The notes below the pieces were generated by a model. That model was not told the DNA's origin and did not search any database. It saw only the letters and a program-made list of their open reading frames with translations. A stretch of DNA of 5,922 nt from Pseudomonadota bacterium (GTDB lineage: Bacteria > Pseudomonadota > Gammaproteobacteria > Xanthomonadales > Xanthomonadaceae): positions 1 through 5,922 of the forward strand of contig JAEWFH010000133.1 of the NCBI GenBank assembly GCA_023388955.1, given 5' to 3'. The translations under genes were made by a program, and so were the position numbers. Numbering within the stretch: position 1 is the first letter of the stretch; each line of letters opens with the position of its first letter. Shown here one piece after another: positions 1-5,599 of this stretch.

Positions 1-776
1 CCCCCATCGTCGAACTCACCGGCGTCCGCCTCGACCGCGGCGGACGGGCGGTGCTGCGCGACATCGACCTGTCGGTGCCGCGTGGTCAGGTGGTCGCGGT
101 GCTGGGCCCGTCGGGCAGCGGCAAGTCCACCCTGCTGGCGGCCCTGACCGGTGAGCTGGAGCCGGTCGCCGGCCAGGTGCGCCTGTTCGGCCAGCCGATG
201 CCCACCCGCGCCCGCCAGCTGCTGGAGCTGCGCAAGCGCATCGGGGTGATGCTGCAGGGCAACGGCCTGCTGACCGACCTGACCGCGGCCGAGAACGTCG
301 GCCTGCCGCTGCGCGCGCACACGAAGCTGCCGGCCGCGCTGGTCGAGCGGCTGGTGCGACTCAAGCTCAACGCGGTCGGCCTGCGTGCGGCCGCCGATGC
401 CTTCCCGCGCGAGCTGTCCGGCGGCATGGCGCGCCGGGTCGCACTGGCGCGTGCGCTGGCGCTGGACCCGCCGCTGATGATCTACGACGAGCCGCTGACC
501 GGGCTGGACCCGATCGCCTCCGGGGTGGTGATGGAGCTGGTGCGCCGGCTCAACGACACCCTCGGGCTGACCAGCATCGTGGTCACCCACCACGTGCACG
601 AGACCCTGCCGGTGGCCGACCACGCGATCGTGATCGCCAACGGCTCGATCGTGTTCTCCGGCACCCCCGGCGAGCTGCAGGCCACCGCCGATCCGCTGGT
701 GCGGCAGTTCCTGGACGGCGACCCGGACGGCCCGATCCCCTTCGACGCCGCCCCGCGCAACGTGGAGGCCGCCTGA
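1..776 (+). CDS. mlaF: MlaF, ATPase of the Mla phospholipid ABC transporter (5' end cut by window edge)
   Basis: Cytoplasmic ATPase that drives lipid transfer through MlaE. The reading frame is open from base 3, beginning PIVELTGV, so the gene starts off the left edge. The GTG at 51 is internal: the 16 residues before it match the usual first strand of MlaF, and probably only a few residues are missing. Numbering from that GTG, Walker A GPSGSGKST is at 19-27, the Q-loop Gln at 69, the signature LSGGM at 122-126, Walker B LMIYDE at 142-147 with catalytic Glu147, the D-loop GLDP at 151-154 and the H-loop His at 180. The C-terminal VRQFLDGDPDGPIPF is typical of MlaF and separates it from other ABC ATPases. 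The tail after that motif is about five residues shorter than I recall for E. coli MlaF, whose C-terminal extension crosses to the partner subunit near MlaB. The stop codon overlaps the mlaE start by one base. Identity is secure. Confidence 0.96.
   Translation, partial: PIVELTGVRLDRGGRAVLRDIDLSVPRGQVVAVLGPSGSGKSTLLAALTGELEPVAGQVRLFGQPMPTRARQLLELRKRIGVMLQGNGLLTDLTAAENVGLPLRAHTKLPAALVERLVRLKLNAVGLRAAADAFPRELSGGMARRVALARALALDPPLMIYDEPLTGLDPIASGVVMELVRRLNDTLGLTSIVVTHHVHETLPVADHAIVIANGSIVFSGTPGELQATADPLVRQFLDGDPDGPIPFDAAPRNVEAA
764..768 (+). promoter_or_regulatory. Shine-Dalgarno for mlaE inside the end of mlaF
   Basis: GGAGG lies 7 bases before the mlaE ATG at 776, within the last codons of mlaF. 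With the TGATG stop/start overlap it supports the chosen mlaE start and suggests translational coupling, which would keep MlaF and MlaE in similar amounts. Confidence 0.75.
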
Positions 777-1525
777 TGGCCTTCGCCTCCGCCGTGCGCT
801 CGGTCGGCCGTGCCGGGCTGTTCACCCTGTCGGTGCTGCGCGCCTCGCGCCCGACCGCGGACCTGTTCCGGGAGTTCGTGCGCGAGATCTACAAGATCGG
901 TGCGCGCTCGCTGCCGATCATCGCCGTCGGCGGTGCCTTCGTCGGACTGTCGCTGACCCTGCTGGCCTACCGCGCCCTGGATACCTACGGCGCGACCAGC
1001 CAGGTCAGCCTGATCCTCGGCCTGGGCCTGTACCGCGAGCTGGGCCCGGTGCTGACCGCGCTGCTGTTCACCGGCCGCGCCGGGTCCTCGATCGCCGCCG
1101 AGCTGGGGCTGATGCGCGCCACCGACCAGATCACCGCGCTGGGACTGATGGGCATCGACCCGGTCGGGCGCGCGGTCGCTCCGCGGTTCTGGGCGGCGGT
1201 GCTGTGCGTGCCGCTGCTGACCGGCTTCTTCATCAGCTTCGCCATCAGCGCCAGCTACCTGCAGGCGGTGCACGTGATCGGCATCGACGGCGGGGTGTTC
1301 TGGCAGGTGCTGCGCGACGCCGTGGACCTGGTCGAGGACTTCGGCATGGCGATGATCAAGTCCGCGGTGTTCGGCGCAGTCGCGGCGCTGGTCGCCGCGT
1401 ACGTCGGCTACCACGCCGAACCGACCATCGAGGGCACCTCGGTGGCGACCACCCGCGCGGTGGTCAACGCCTCGCTGCTGGTGCTGATGCTCAACTTCGT
1501 GATGTCCGCCCTCCTGTTCGTGTGA
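776..1525 (+). CDS. mlaE: MlaE, permease of the Mla phospholipid transporter
   Basis: Integral inner-membrane subunit of the MlaFEDB complex. Two copies form the lipid pocket beneath the MlaD ring. The 249 residues compare with about 260 in E. coli. An N-terminal interfacial segment (about 24-45) is followed by hydrophobic segments near 46-66, 76-100, 136-162, 190-212 and 228-249. The family core runs from YRELGP at 86-91 through LFTGRAGS at 97-104 to AELGLMRATDQI at 108-119. The second block, VDP/IDP-type followed by RFWA (IDPV 127-130, PRFWA 136-140), is also intact. TSVATTRAVV at 221-230 matches the conserved region before the last helix. The ATG overlaps the mlaF stop and has a strong ribosome site. 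mlaD follows after 8 bases. The gene looks complete, with no missing conserved block. Paralogous permeases of the plant TGD1 or mycobacterial YrbE type share this domain, but the surrounding mla genes settle the assignment. Confidence 0.97.
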   Translation: MAFASAVRSVGRAGLFTLSVLRASRPTADLFREFVREIYKIGARSLPIIAVGGAFVGLSLTLLAYRALDTYGATSQVSLILGLGLYRELGPVLTALLFTGRAGSSIAAELGLMRATDQITALGLMGIDPVGRAVAPRFWAAVLCVPLLTGFFISFAISASYLQAVHVIGIDGGVFWQVLRDAVDLVEDFGMAMIKSAVFGAVAALVAAYVGYHAEPTIEGTSVATTRAVVNASLLVLMLNFVMSALLFV

Positions 1526-1533
1526 GATAGACC

Positions 1534-2064
1534 ATGGCCTCCCGCGCTCCGCGTATCGAATTCGCCGTAGGTGCCTTCCTGCTGCTGGCCCTGGCCTCGC
1601 TGCTGGTGCTGGCACTGGGCTCCACCAACGGCCGGCTGGGCTGGTTCGGCAGCGACAGCTACGAGGTGACCGCCCGCTTCACCAACCTGGGCCCGCTGCG
1701 CACCAACGCGCCGGTCAAGGTCGGCGGCGTCACCATCGGCCGCGTTTCCGGCATCGGGCTGGACCCGGTGAAGCTGGATTCGGTGGTCACCCTCGCCATC
1801 GACAGCCGCTACTCCGACCTGCCCGCCGACACCAGCGCCGCGATCCTGACCTCCGGCCTGCTCGGCGAGAGCTACGTCGGCCTGCAGCCGGGCGGCGACC
1901 CCGAGCCGCTGCGCGAAGGCGACGAGATCTTCCTGACCCAGTCCTCGGTCGACCTGATCCAGATGGTGGGCAAGTACATGTTCAGCGGCGGCGGCGACAA
2001 TGACGCGTCCACGACCGGCGACGACACGCCGGCCGACGAGTTGCCCGATTACCTGCGCGAATGA
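1534..2064 (+). CDS. mlaD: MlaD, MCE-domain subunit of the Mla transporter
   Basis: Inner-membrane-anchored periplasmic protein. In E. coli six copies form a ring on MlaE with a hydrophobic pore that passes lipid to or from MlaC. The 176 residues compare with 183 in E. coli. One transmembrane helix spans about 10-29. A single MCE domain follows at about 42-118, with NLGPLRTNAPVKVGG at 51-65, IGRV at 68-71 and the pore-region motif SGLLGESYVGL at 107-117. The helix SVDLIQMVGKYMF at 138-150 matches the C-terminal helix that assembles over the ring in E. coli. The tail from 151 is acidic, Gly/Asp-rich and probably disordered, and ends LPDYLRE. A near copy of that pentapeptide occurs in the MlaA tail. 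Only a weak GAG at 1524-1526 precedes the ATG, overlapping the mlaE stop, so translation may depend on ribosomes arriving from mlaE. Confidence 0.97.
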   Translation: MASRAPRIEFAVGAFLLLALASLLVLALGSTNGRLGWFGSDSYEVTARFTNLGPLRTNAPVKVGGVTIGRVSGIGLDPVKLDSVVTLAIDSRYSDLPADTSAAILTSGLLGESYVGLQPGGDPEPLREGDEIFLTQSSVDLIQMVGKYMFSGGGDNDASTTGDDTPADELPDYLRE

Positions 2065-2097
2065 ACCCCGCAGGCCAACACCTCCACACCCGCCCCC

Positions 2098-2103
2098 AGG
2101 GAG
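2098..2103 (+). promoter_or_regulatory. Shine-Dalgarno fixing the mlaC start
   Basis: AGGGAG sits 7 bases before the ATG at 2111, in the 46-base mlaD/mlaC spacer. This is the longest gap in the operon and one of its best ribosome sites, which fits independent initiation of the soluble carrier. I see no convincing promoter or hairpin in the gap. Confidence 0.75.
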
Positions 2104-2110
2104 TGAAACC

Positions 2111-2767
2111 ATGAACACCGCCATCCGTACCCTGCTCGCCGCCGCGGCCACCGCCGCGTTGCTGGCTGCCGTTCCCGCACTCGCGGCCCCCGCGCCTGCA
2201 CCGCAGGCCGCGGCCGCGCAGTCCGGCACCCCGAGCAAGCTGGTGCAGGACAACTTCAGCCGCATCCTCTCGACGCTGCAGCAGCGGCGCGCCGAGTTCA
2301 CCGCCGACCGCGGCAAGCTGCGTGCATTCATCAGCGCCGAGTTCGACCAGATGTTCGACCGCGACTACTCGGCGCGACTGGTCCTGGGCCGCCACGGTCG
2401 CGGCGCCTCCGACGCCGACGTGGCCGCCTTCGCCGATGCGCTGGCCAGCAGCCTGATGTCGCGCTACGGCGACTCGCTGCTGGACTTCAACAGCGATTTC
2501 ACCGTGCGCCTGAAGGGCGAGACCCCGCTGCGCGACGGCCGCATGGTGCGGGTGGCGACCGAGCTGGAGCGCACCGGTGGCGAGCCGATCCCGGTCGACT
2601 ACCTGCTGCGCCAGGACGGCGGCCAGTGGAAGGTCTTCGACGTGATGGTCGAGGGCGTGAGCTTCGTGCAGACCTACCGCAACCAGTTCGACGGCCCGCT
2701 GACCCGCGGTTCGATCGCACAGGTGGCCGCGGACCTGCGCGCCGGCCGCCTCCAGGCCGGCAACTGA
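2111..2767 (+). CDS. mlaC: MlaC, periplasmic phospholipid carrier
   Basis: Soluble shuttle carrying phospholipid between MlaA at the outer membrane and MlaFEDB at the inner membrane. The protein has 218 residues, close to the family's usual length of about 210. The signal peptide has Arg6, a hydrophobic stretch at about 8-22 and a likely signal peptidase I site after ALA at 23-25. An Ala/Pro/Gln-rich linker continues to about 40. The mature domain begins around 42. FDRDYSARLVLGRHGR at 82-97 matches the conserved FDF/RLVLG region, and YLLRQDGGQWKVFDVMVEGV at 164-183 with SFVQTYRNQF at 184-193 is the diagnostic MlaC (Ttg2D) block lining the lipid cavity. The frame stays open upstream to base 2000, overlapping mlaD, but the 2111 ATG alone gives both a signal peptide and a ribosome site. 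mlaB starts 12 bases after the stop. Identity is secure. Confidence 0.97.
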   Translation: MNTAIRTLLAAAATAALLAAVPALAAPAPAPQAAAAQSGTPSKLVQDNFSRILSTLQQRRAEFTADRGKLRAFISAEFDQMFDRDYSARLVLGRHGRGASDADVAAFADALASSLMSRYGDSLLDFNSDFTVRLKGETPLRDGRMVRVATELERTGGEPIPVDYLLRQDGGQWKVFDVMVEGVSFVQTYRNQFDGPLTRGSIAQVAADLRAGRLQAGN

Positions 2768-2779
2768 GGCCCGCAACGC

Positions 2780-3058
2780 ATGGACGCGAACGTACAGCGG
2801 GAGGGCGACGCCCTGGTGTTCCATGGCCGCCTGGACCGCGAGGCGGTGCCCGCGCTGTGGCGCCGGCTCGAGCGTGAGGCGCCGGGCGTGGCGCGCGTGC
2901 GCCTGGACCAGGTCGAGACGGTCGACAGCGCGGGCATCGCGCTGCTGGCCGAGCTGGCCGCCCGCCACCCGGAAGGGCTGGCCGTCGAAGGCACGCCGGC
3001 CGGCCTGGCCGAACTGCGCGACGCCTACCGTCTCGACGACCGCCTGCGGTTTTCCTGA
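2780..3058 (+). CDS. mlaB: MlaB, STAS-domain regulator of MlaF
   Basis: Small cytoplasmic STAS protein. In E. coli it binds MlaF and is needed for stability and ATPase activity of the complex. The 92 residues compare with 97 in E. coli. The single domain reads as strand (LVFHGRLD, 12-19), helix (AVPALWRRL, 22-30), strand (RVRLDQVETVD, 39-49), the conserved loop DSAG at 49-52, then a helix (IALLAELAA). Ser50 occupies the position that is threonine in E. coli MlaB (VDTAG) and serine in anti-sigma antagonists such as SpoIIAA. Sequence alone would support only a generic STAS protein; its place between mlaC and mlaA gives the name. A GAGG at 2766-2769, overlapping the mlaC stop, lies 10 bases before the ATG and is the probable ribosome site. 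Confidence 0.93.
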   Translation: MDANVQREGDALVFHGRLDREAVPALWRRLEREAPGVARVRLDQVETVDSAGIALLAELAARHPEGLAVEGTPAGLAELRDAYRLDDRLRFS

Positions 3059-3061
3059 GCC

Positions 3062-4015
3062 ATGGCCATGAACGATCCGCGCCGCGCTGAACGCCGCTAC
3101 CGCTTCCTGCTGCTGCCTGCCGTGCTGGCGGCGCTGGTCCTGGCCGGCTGCTCCCATGGCGGCGGCGTGCGCGAGCCGGCGCCGGAGCCCGTGCCGTCGG
3201 CGCCGTTCGAGGAGCACGCCGCCGACGAGGCCACCGCCGGGACGGACCTCGCCCCCACCGACGCCGAGCTGGACTTCGACGCCATCTACGGCCCGGTCGC
3301 CACCGACACGGCCAGTGCCCCCGGCAGCCACCCGCAGGACCCGTGGGAAGGCTTCAACCGGCGGATGCACCGCTTCAACAACGCCCTGGACCGCAACATC
3401 GCCAAGCCGGCGGCCGAGGCCTATGTAGCCGCGGTGCCGTCCCCGGTGCGCACCGGCGTTCGCAACTTCTTCAGCAACCTCGGCCAGCCGGTGTCGGCGC
3501 TCAACGCGCTGTTGCAGGGCAGGCCGGTCCAGGCCGGGCAGGCGCTGGGGCGCTTCGTGCTCAATGCGACCCTGGGCGTGGGCGGCATCTTCGATCCGGC
3601 CACCGACGCCGGCCTGCCGTACCGCAGCGAGGACTTCGGCCAGACCCTCGGGGTGTGGGGCTGGCGCGAGTCACGCTACCTGGAGCTGCCCCTGTTCGGC
3701 CCGCGTACCGTGCGTGATGCCTTCGGCCTGGCCGGCGATGCGCCGCTGTCGCCGGTGCGGCAGATCGACGACGATGCGGTCCGCCTGGGCACCCAGGGCC
3801 TGCAGCTGGTCGACCTGCGGACCCGGCTGATGGCGATCGACAGCCTGCGTGAGGGCGCGGCGGACGACTACGCGCTCATTCGCGACGCCTGGATGCAGCG
3901 GCGCCAGTACCAGATCTTCGGCGACCGCGGCGACGACGACAGCGGCCTGCCCGACTACCTGCTCGAGGAAGAGCCGCCGACCATTCCCGCCGACTCGATC
4001 CCGCCGGGCCTGTAG
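3062..4015 (+). CDS. mlaA: MlaA (VacJ), outer-membrane lipoprotein of the Mla system
   Basis: Outer-membrane lipoprotein that forms a ring-shaped channel, with a porin partner in E. coli, and removes phospholipid from the outer leaflet for MlaC. The Arg-rich start is followed by a hydrophobic segment (15-28) and the lipobox LAGC at 27-30. Cys30 is the lipidation site, and Ser31 at +2 does not signal inner-membrane retention. A low-complexity Pro/Ala/Glu/Asp-rich linker runs from about 32 to 91, then the MlaA domain starts at DPWEGFNR (93-100). Conserved blocks are FNNALD 105-110, VRNFFSNLGQPVSALNALLQG 133-153, GRFVLNATLGVGGIFDPA 163-180, EDFGQTLGVWG 190-200 and ALIRDAWMQRRQYQIFGDRG 271-290. 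The acidic tail includes LPDYL at 296-300. At 317 residues it is longer than E. coli MlaA (251), mostly from the linker. ATGs at 3062 and 3068 are both in frame just after the mlaB stop, and neither has a clear Shine-Dalgarno. Signal peptide length does not decide between them. Confidence 0.96.
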   Translation: MAMNDPRRAERRYRFLLLPAVLAALVLAGCSHGGGVREPAPEPVPSAPFEEHAADEATAGTDLAPTDAELDFDAIYGPVATDTASAPGSHPQDPWEGFNRRMHRFNNALDRNIAKPAAEAYVAAVPSPVRTGVRNFFSNLGQPVSALNALLQGRPVQAGQALGRFVLNATLGVGGIFDPATDAGLPYRSEDFGQTLGVWGWRESRYLELPLFGPRTVRDAFGLAGDAPLSPVRQIDDDAVRLGTQGLQLVDLRTRLMAIDSLREGAADDYALIRDAWMQRRQYQIFGDRGDDDSGLPDYLLEEEPPTIPADSIPPGL

Positions 4016-4024
4016 TCCCGCCGG

Positions 4025-5533
4025 TCAGCCCGCGTCCGCGTCGCCTTCCACGGCCGCGCCCAGCAGTTTCCCGACCGGGCCGGTCCCGCCCAGCACGTCG
4101 TCCAGGCCGGATTCGGGCTTCAGCTCCTCCGGCAGCGCGCGGCGCCCACTGGCCCCCAGCTCCACCAGCCGCCGGGCCCGCGGGATCACCGCCTGGCTGG
4201 ACTCGCTCAGCCGCTTGCGGGCGTTGGCATAGGCCTTCCCGGCATCGTCCAGGCGCCGGCCGACCTGTTCGAAATCGGCCAGGAACCCGACCAGTGCATC
4301 CAGCACCTTGCCACCGCTGTCGCTGATTTCCAGCGCCTTGCGCTGCACCTTGTCACGCGTCCACAGGCGCTCGATGACCCTCAGCAGCGCCATCAGCGTA
4401 TTGGGCGAGGCGAACACGATGCGCTTGTCGAAGGCCTCGCCCTGCAGCTGCGGGTCGGCACCCAGCGCCGCCGACAGCGCCCCCTCGATCGGCACGAAGG
4501 CGATGGTCACCTCCAACGCATGGGCACCGATGGCACGCGGGTAGTTCTTCTCGCCCAGGTCGCGCATGTGCTGGCGCAGGCCGGCGGCGTGGCGGCGCAG
4601 GGCTTCGTCGTGGGCCTCCGGGGTCTCGGCGTTCATCGCCTCCTGCCAGGCGATCAGGTTGACCTTGCTGTCGACCACCACGCAGCGCTCGTCGGGCAGG
4701 TTGACCACGATGTCCGGCTGCAGGCGCGCGCCCTCGTCATCGCGGGCCGACTTCTGGCGCTCGTAGTGGACGCCTTCCTCCAGCCCGGAGCCACGCAGCA
4801 CGTTCTCGAGCATCAGCTCGCCCCAGTCGCCGCGGATCTTCGCGTTGCCCTTCAGCGCGCGGGTCAGCGCCAGCGCCTGCTCGGCCATGTCCTGGTTGAG
4901 CCCCTTGAGCTCGCTGACCGCGCCGGCCAGCTGGGCGCGCTCCTTGGCCTCGTCGCTGTACAGCGTGTCGACCCGCTCGCGGAAGTCCTTGATGCGCTCG
5001 GCGAAGGGCTTGAGCAGCTGCTCGATGTCGTTGCGCGACTGCCCGGTGGCGTGGCGGATGTTCTTCTCGAACTGCTGGCCCTTCTCCTCGAAGACCTTGC
5101 CGGCCAACTCGGTGAAGGCACCGGAAAGCTTGGACTGGGCCTCGTCCAGGAAGCCGCGCATCTGCGCGTTGGCGCGCTCGGCGTGCTCCAGGTTCGCGCG
5201 GGCGCTGGACAGCTCGGAATCCATGTCCGCCACCCGCGCCTGCGCCTGCTCCAGCCGCGACTCCAGTCCCCCGGCGCGGGCGCGGGCTTCCTCCAGCGCC
5301 TGCTCGCGACCGGAAAGCCGGCCGTTCAGGGTGCCGAGCTCATGCGCCTGGGCGCGGGCCGTTTCCCGTGCGGCTTCCAGCTCCCCGCGCAGGCGCCCGC
5401 ACTCGGCCGCCAGCGCTTTCTCCGCCTCGCTGGCACCGGTCCGGCGCGACTGCGCCCGCACCACGAGCGACAGGAACACCAGCGCCGCGGCCACCAGCGC
5501 CAGCACCACGATCAAGACCATCTGCGAATCCAT
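4025..5533 (-). CDS. rmuC: RmuC, DNA recombination-limiting protein
   Basis: RmuC was found in E. coli as a protein that limits inversion between short inverted repeats. The family carries a restriction-endonuclease-like fold and is presumed to be a nuclease, but its substrate is poorly defined. The 502 residues compare with about 475 in E. coli. One N-terminal transmembrane helix (about 5-25) is followed by an Ala/Glu/Arg-rich coiled coil (about 35-135). The conserved core includes GDWGELMLENVL at 235-246, PDIVVNLP at 273-280 and VVVDSKVNL at 286-294. Asp274, Asp288 and Lys290 have the spacing of a PD-(D/E)xK site, and Glu239 is a candidate further acid. IAFVPIEGAL (344-353) and FASPNTLMALLRVI (374-387) are further family blocks. 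The tail after about 460 is Gly/Ala/acid-rich and probably disordered. The ATG at 5533 lacks a clear Shine-Dalgarno; Met5 is an alternative start that would remove four residues. The gene converges on mlaA. Confidence 0.95.
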   Translation of the reverse strand: MDSQMVLIVVLALVAAALVFLSLVVRAQSRRTGASEAEKALAAECGRLRGELEAARETARAQAHELGTLNGRLSGREQALEEARARAGGLESRLEQAQARVADMDSELSSARANLEHAERANAQMRGFLDEAQSKLSGAFTELAGKVFEEKGQQFEKNIRHATGQSRNDIEQLLKPFAERIKDFRERVDTLYSDEAKERAQLAGAVSELKGLNQDMAEQALALTRALKGNAKIRGDWGELMLENVLRGSGLEEGVHYERQKSARDDEGARLQPDIVVNLPDERCVVVDSKVNLIAWQEAMNAETPEAHDEALRRHAAGLRQHMRDLGEKNYPRAIGAHALEVTIAFVPIEGALSAALGADPQLQGEAFDKRIVFASPNTLMALLRVIERLWTRDKVQRKALEISDSGGKVLDALVGFLADFEQVGRRLDDAGKAYANARKRLSESSQAVIPRARRLVELGASGRRALPEELKPESGLDDVLGGTGPVGKLLGAAVEGDADAG

Positions 5534-5599
5534 GCCGCCAGTGTAGCGGCGGGGGTCGCAGCAGCTGCGACGGCTACCGTCGCGGCCTCGGCGCGAACG
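5534..5599. repeat. Intergenic spacer with overlapping inverted repeats (REP-like)
   Basis: The 66 bases between the methyltransferase stop and the rmuC start hold three pairings. GTCGCAG (5555-5561) pairs with CTGCGAC (5565-5571) around CAG. GCGACGG (5567-5573) pairs with CCGTCGC (5577-5583) around CTA. The outer arms GTAGC (5543-5547) and GCTAC (5573-5577) also match. The two 7-bp stems share 5567-5571 and cannot form together on one strand. No T-run follows either stem on the minus strand, so this is not a standard intrinsic terminator. A GTAG-headed imperfect palindrome resembles the REP-type elements (such as SMAG) described in Stenotrophomonas and relatives. That assignment is an inference from one copy. 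Confidence 0.5.

Noticed and set aside
51..53. GTG as the start of mlaF
   Set aside because: The frame is open upstream to the window edge, and the upstream residues (PIVELTGVRLDRGGRA) match the N-terminal strand of MlaF.
482..1615. Long minus-strand open frame (377 codons) across mlaF, mlaE and the start of mlaD
   Set aside because: It is antisense to three clear genes, and its translation is a run of His/Gln/Gly/Arg/Ala with no domain. Such frames arise because stop codons are rare opposite GC-rich codons.
2000..2110. Upstream extension of the mlaC frame into mlaD
   Set aside because: The added residues are Pro/Thr/Arg-rich and would bury the signal peptide. The ATG at 2111 has both a Shine-Dalgarno and a proper signal sequence.
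1408..2331. Minus-strand open frame (307 codons) opposite mlaE, mlaD and mlaC
   Set aside because: Low-complexity Ala/Gly/Val composition, wholly opposite recognised genes; a GC-rich shadow.
1982..3370. Minus-strand open frame (462 codons) opposite mlaC, mlaB and mlaA
   Set aside because: It is longer than any mla gene but has no recognisable domain, is rich in Gly/Arg/His/Gln, and spans several gene boundaries of a coherent operon on the other strand.
4073..4085. GACCG-GGC-CGGTC hairpin as the terminator of mlaA or rmuC
   Set aside because: The stem is only 5 bp, lies inside rmuC coding sequence and has no T-run on either side. Short palindromes of this kind are frequent in GC-rich coding DNA.
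5540..5545. Possible minus-strand -10 box TACACT just before rmuC, implying a leaderless transcript
   Set aside because: It is one weak hexamer only 6 bases from the start codon, with no matching -35 element at a proper distance. It cannot be told from chance.
4845..5546. Plus-strand open frame (233 codons) opposite rmuC
   Set aside because: Ser/Ala/Arg-rich translation produced by the reverse complement of the RmuC coiled coil; no motif and no ribosome site noted.
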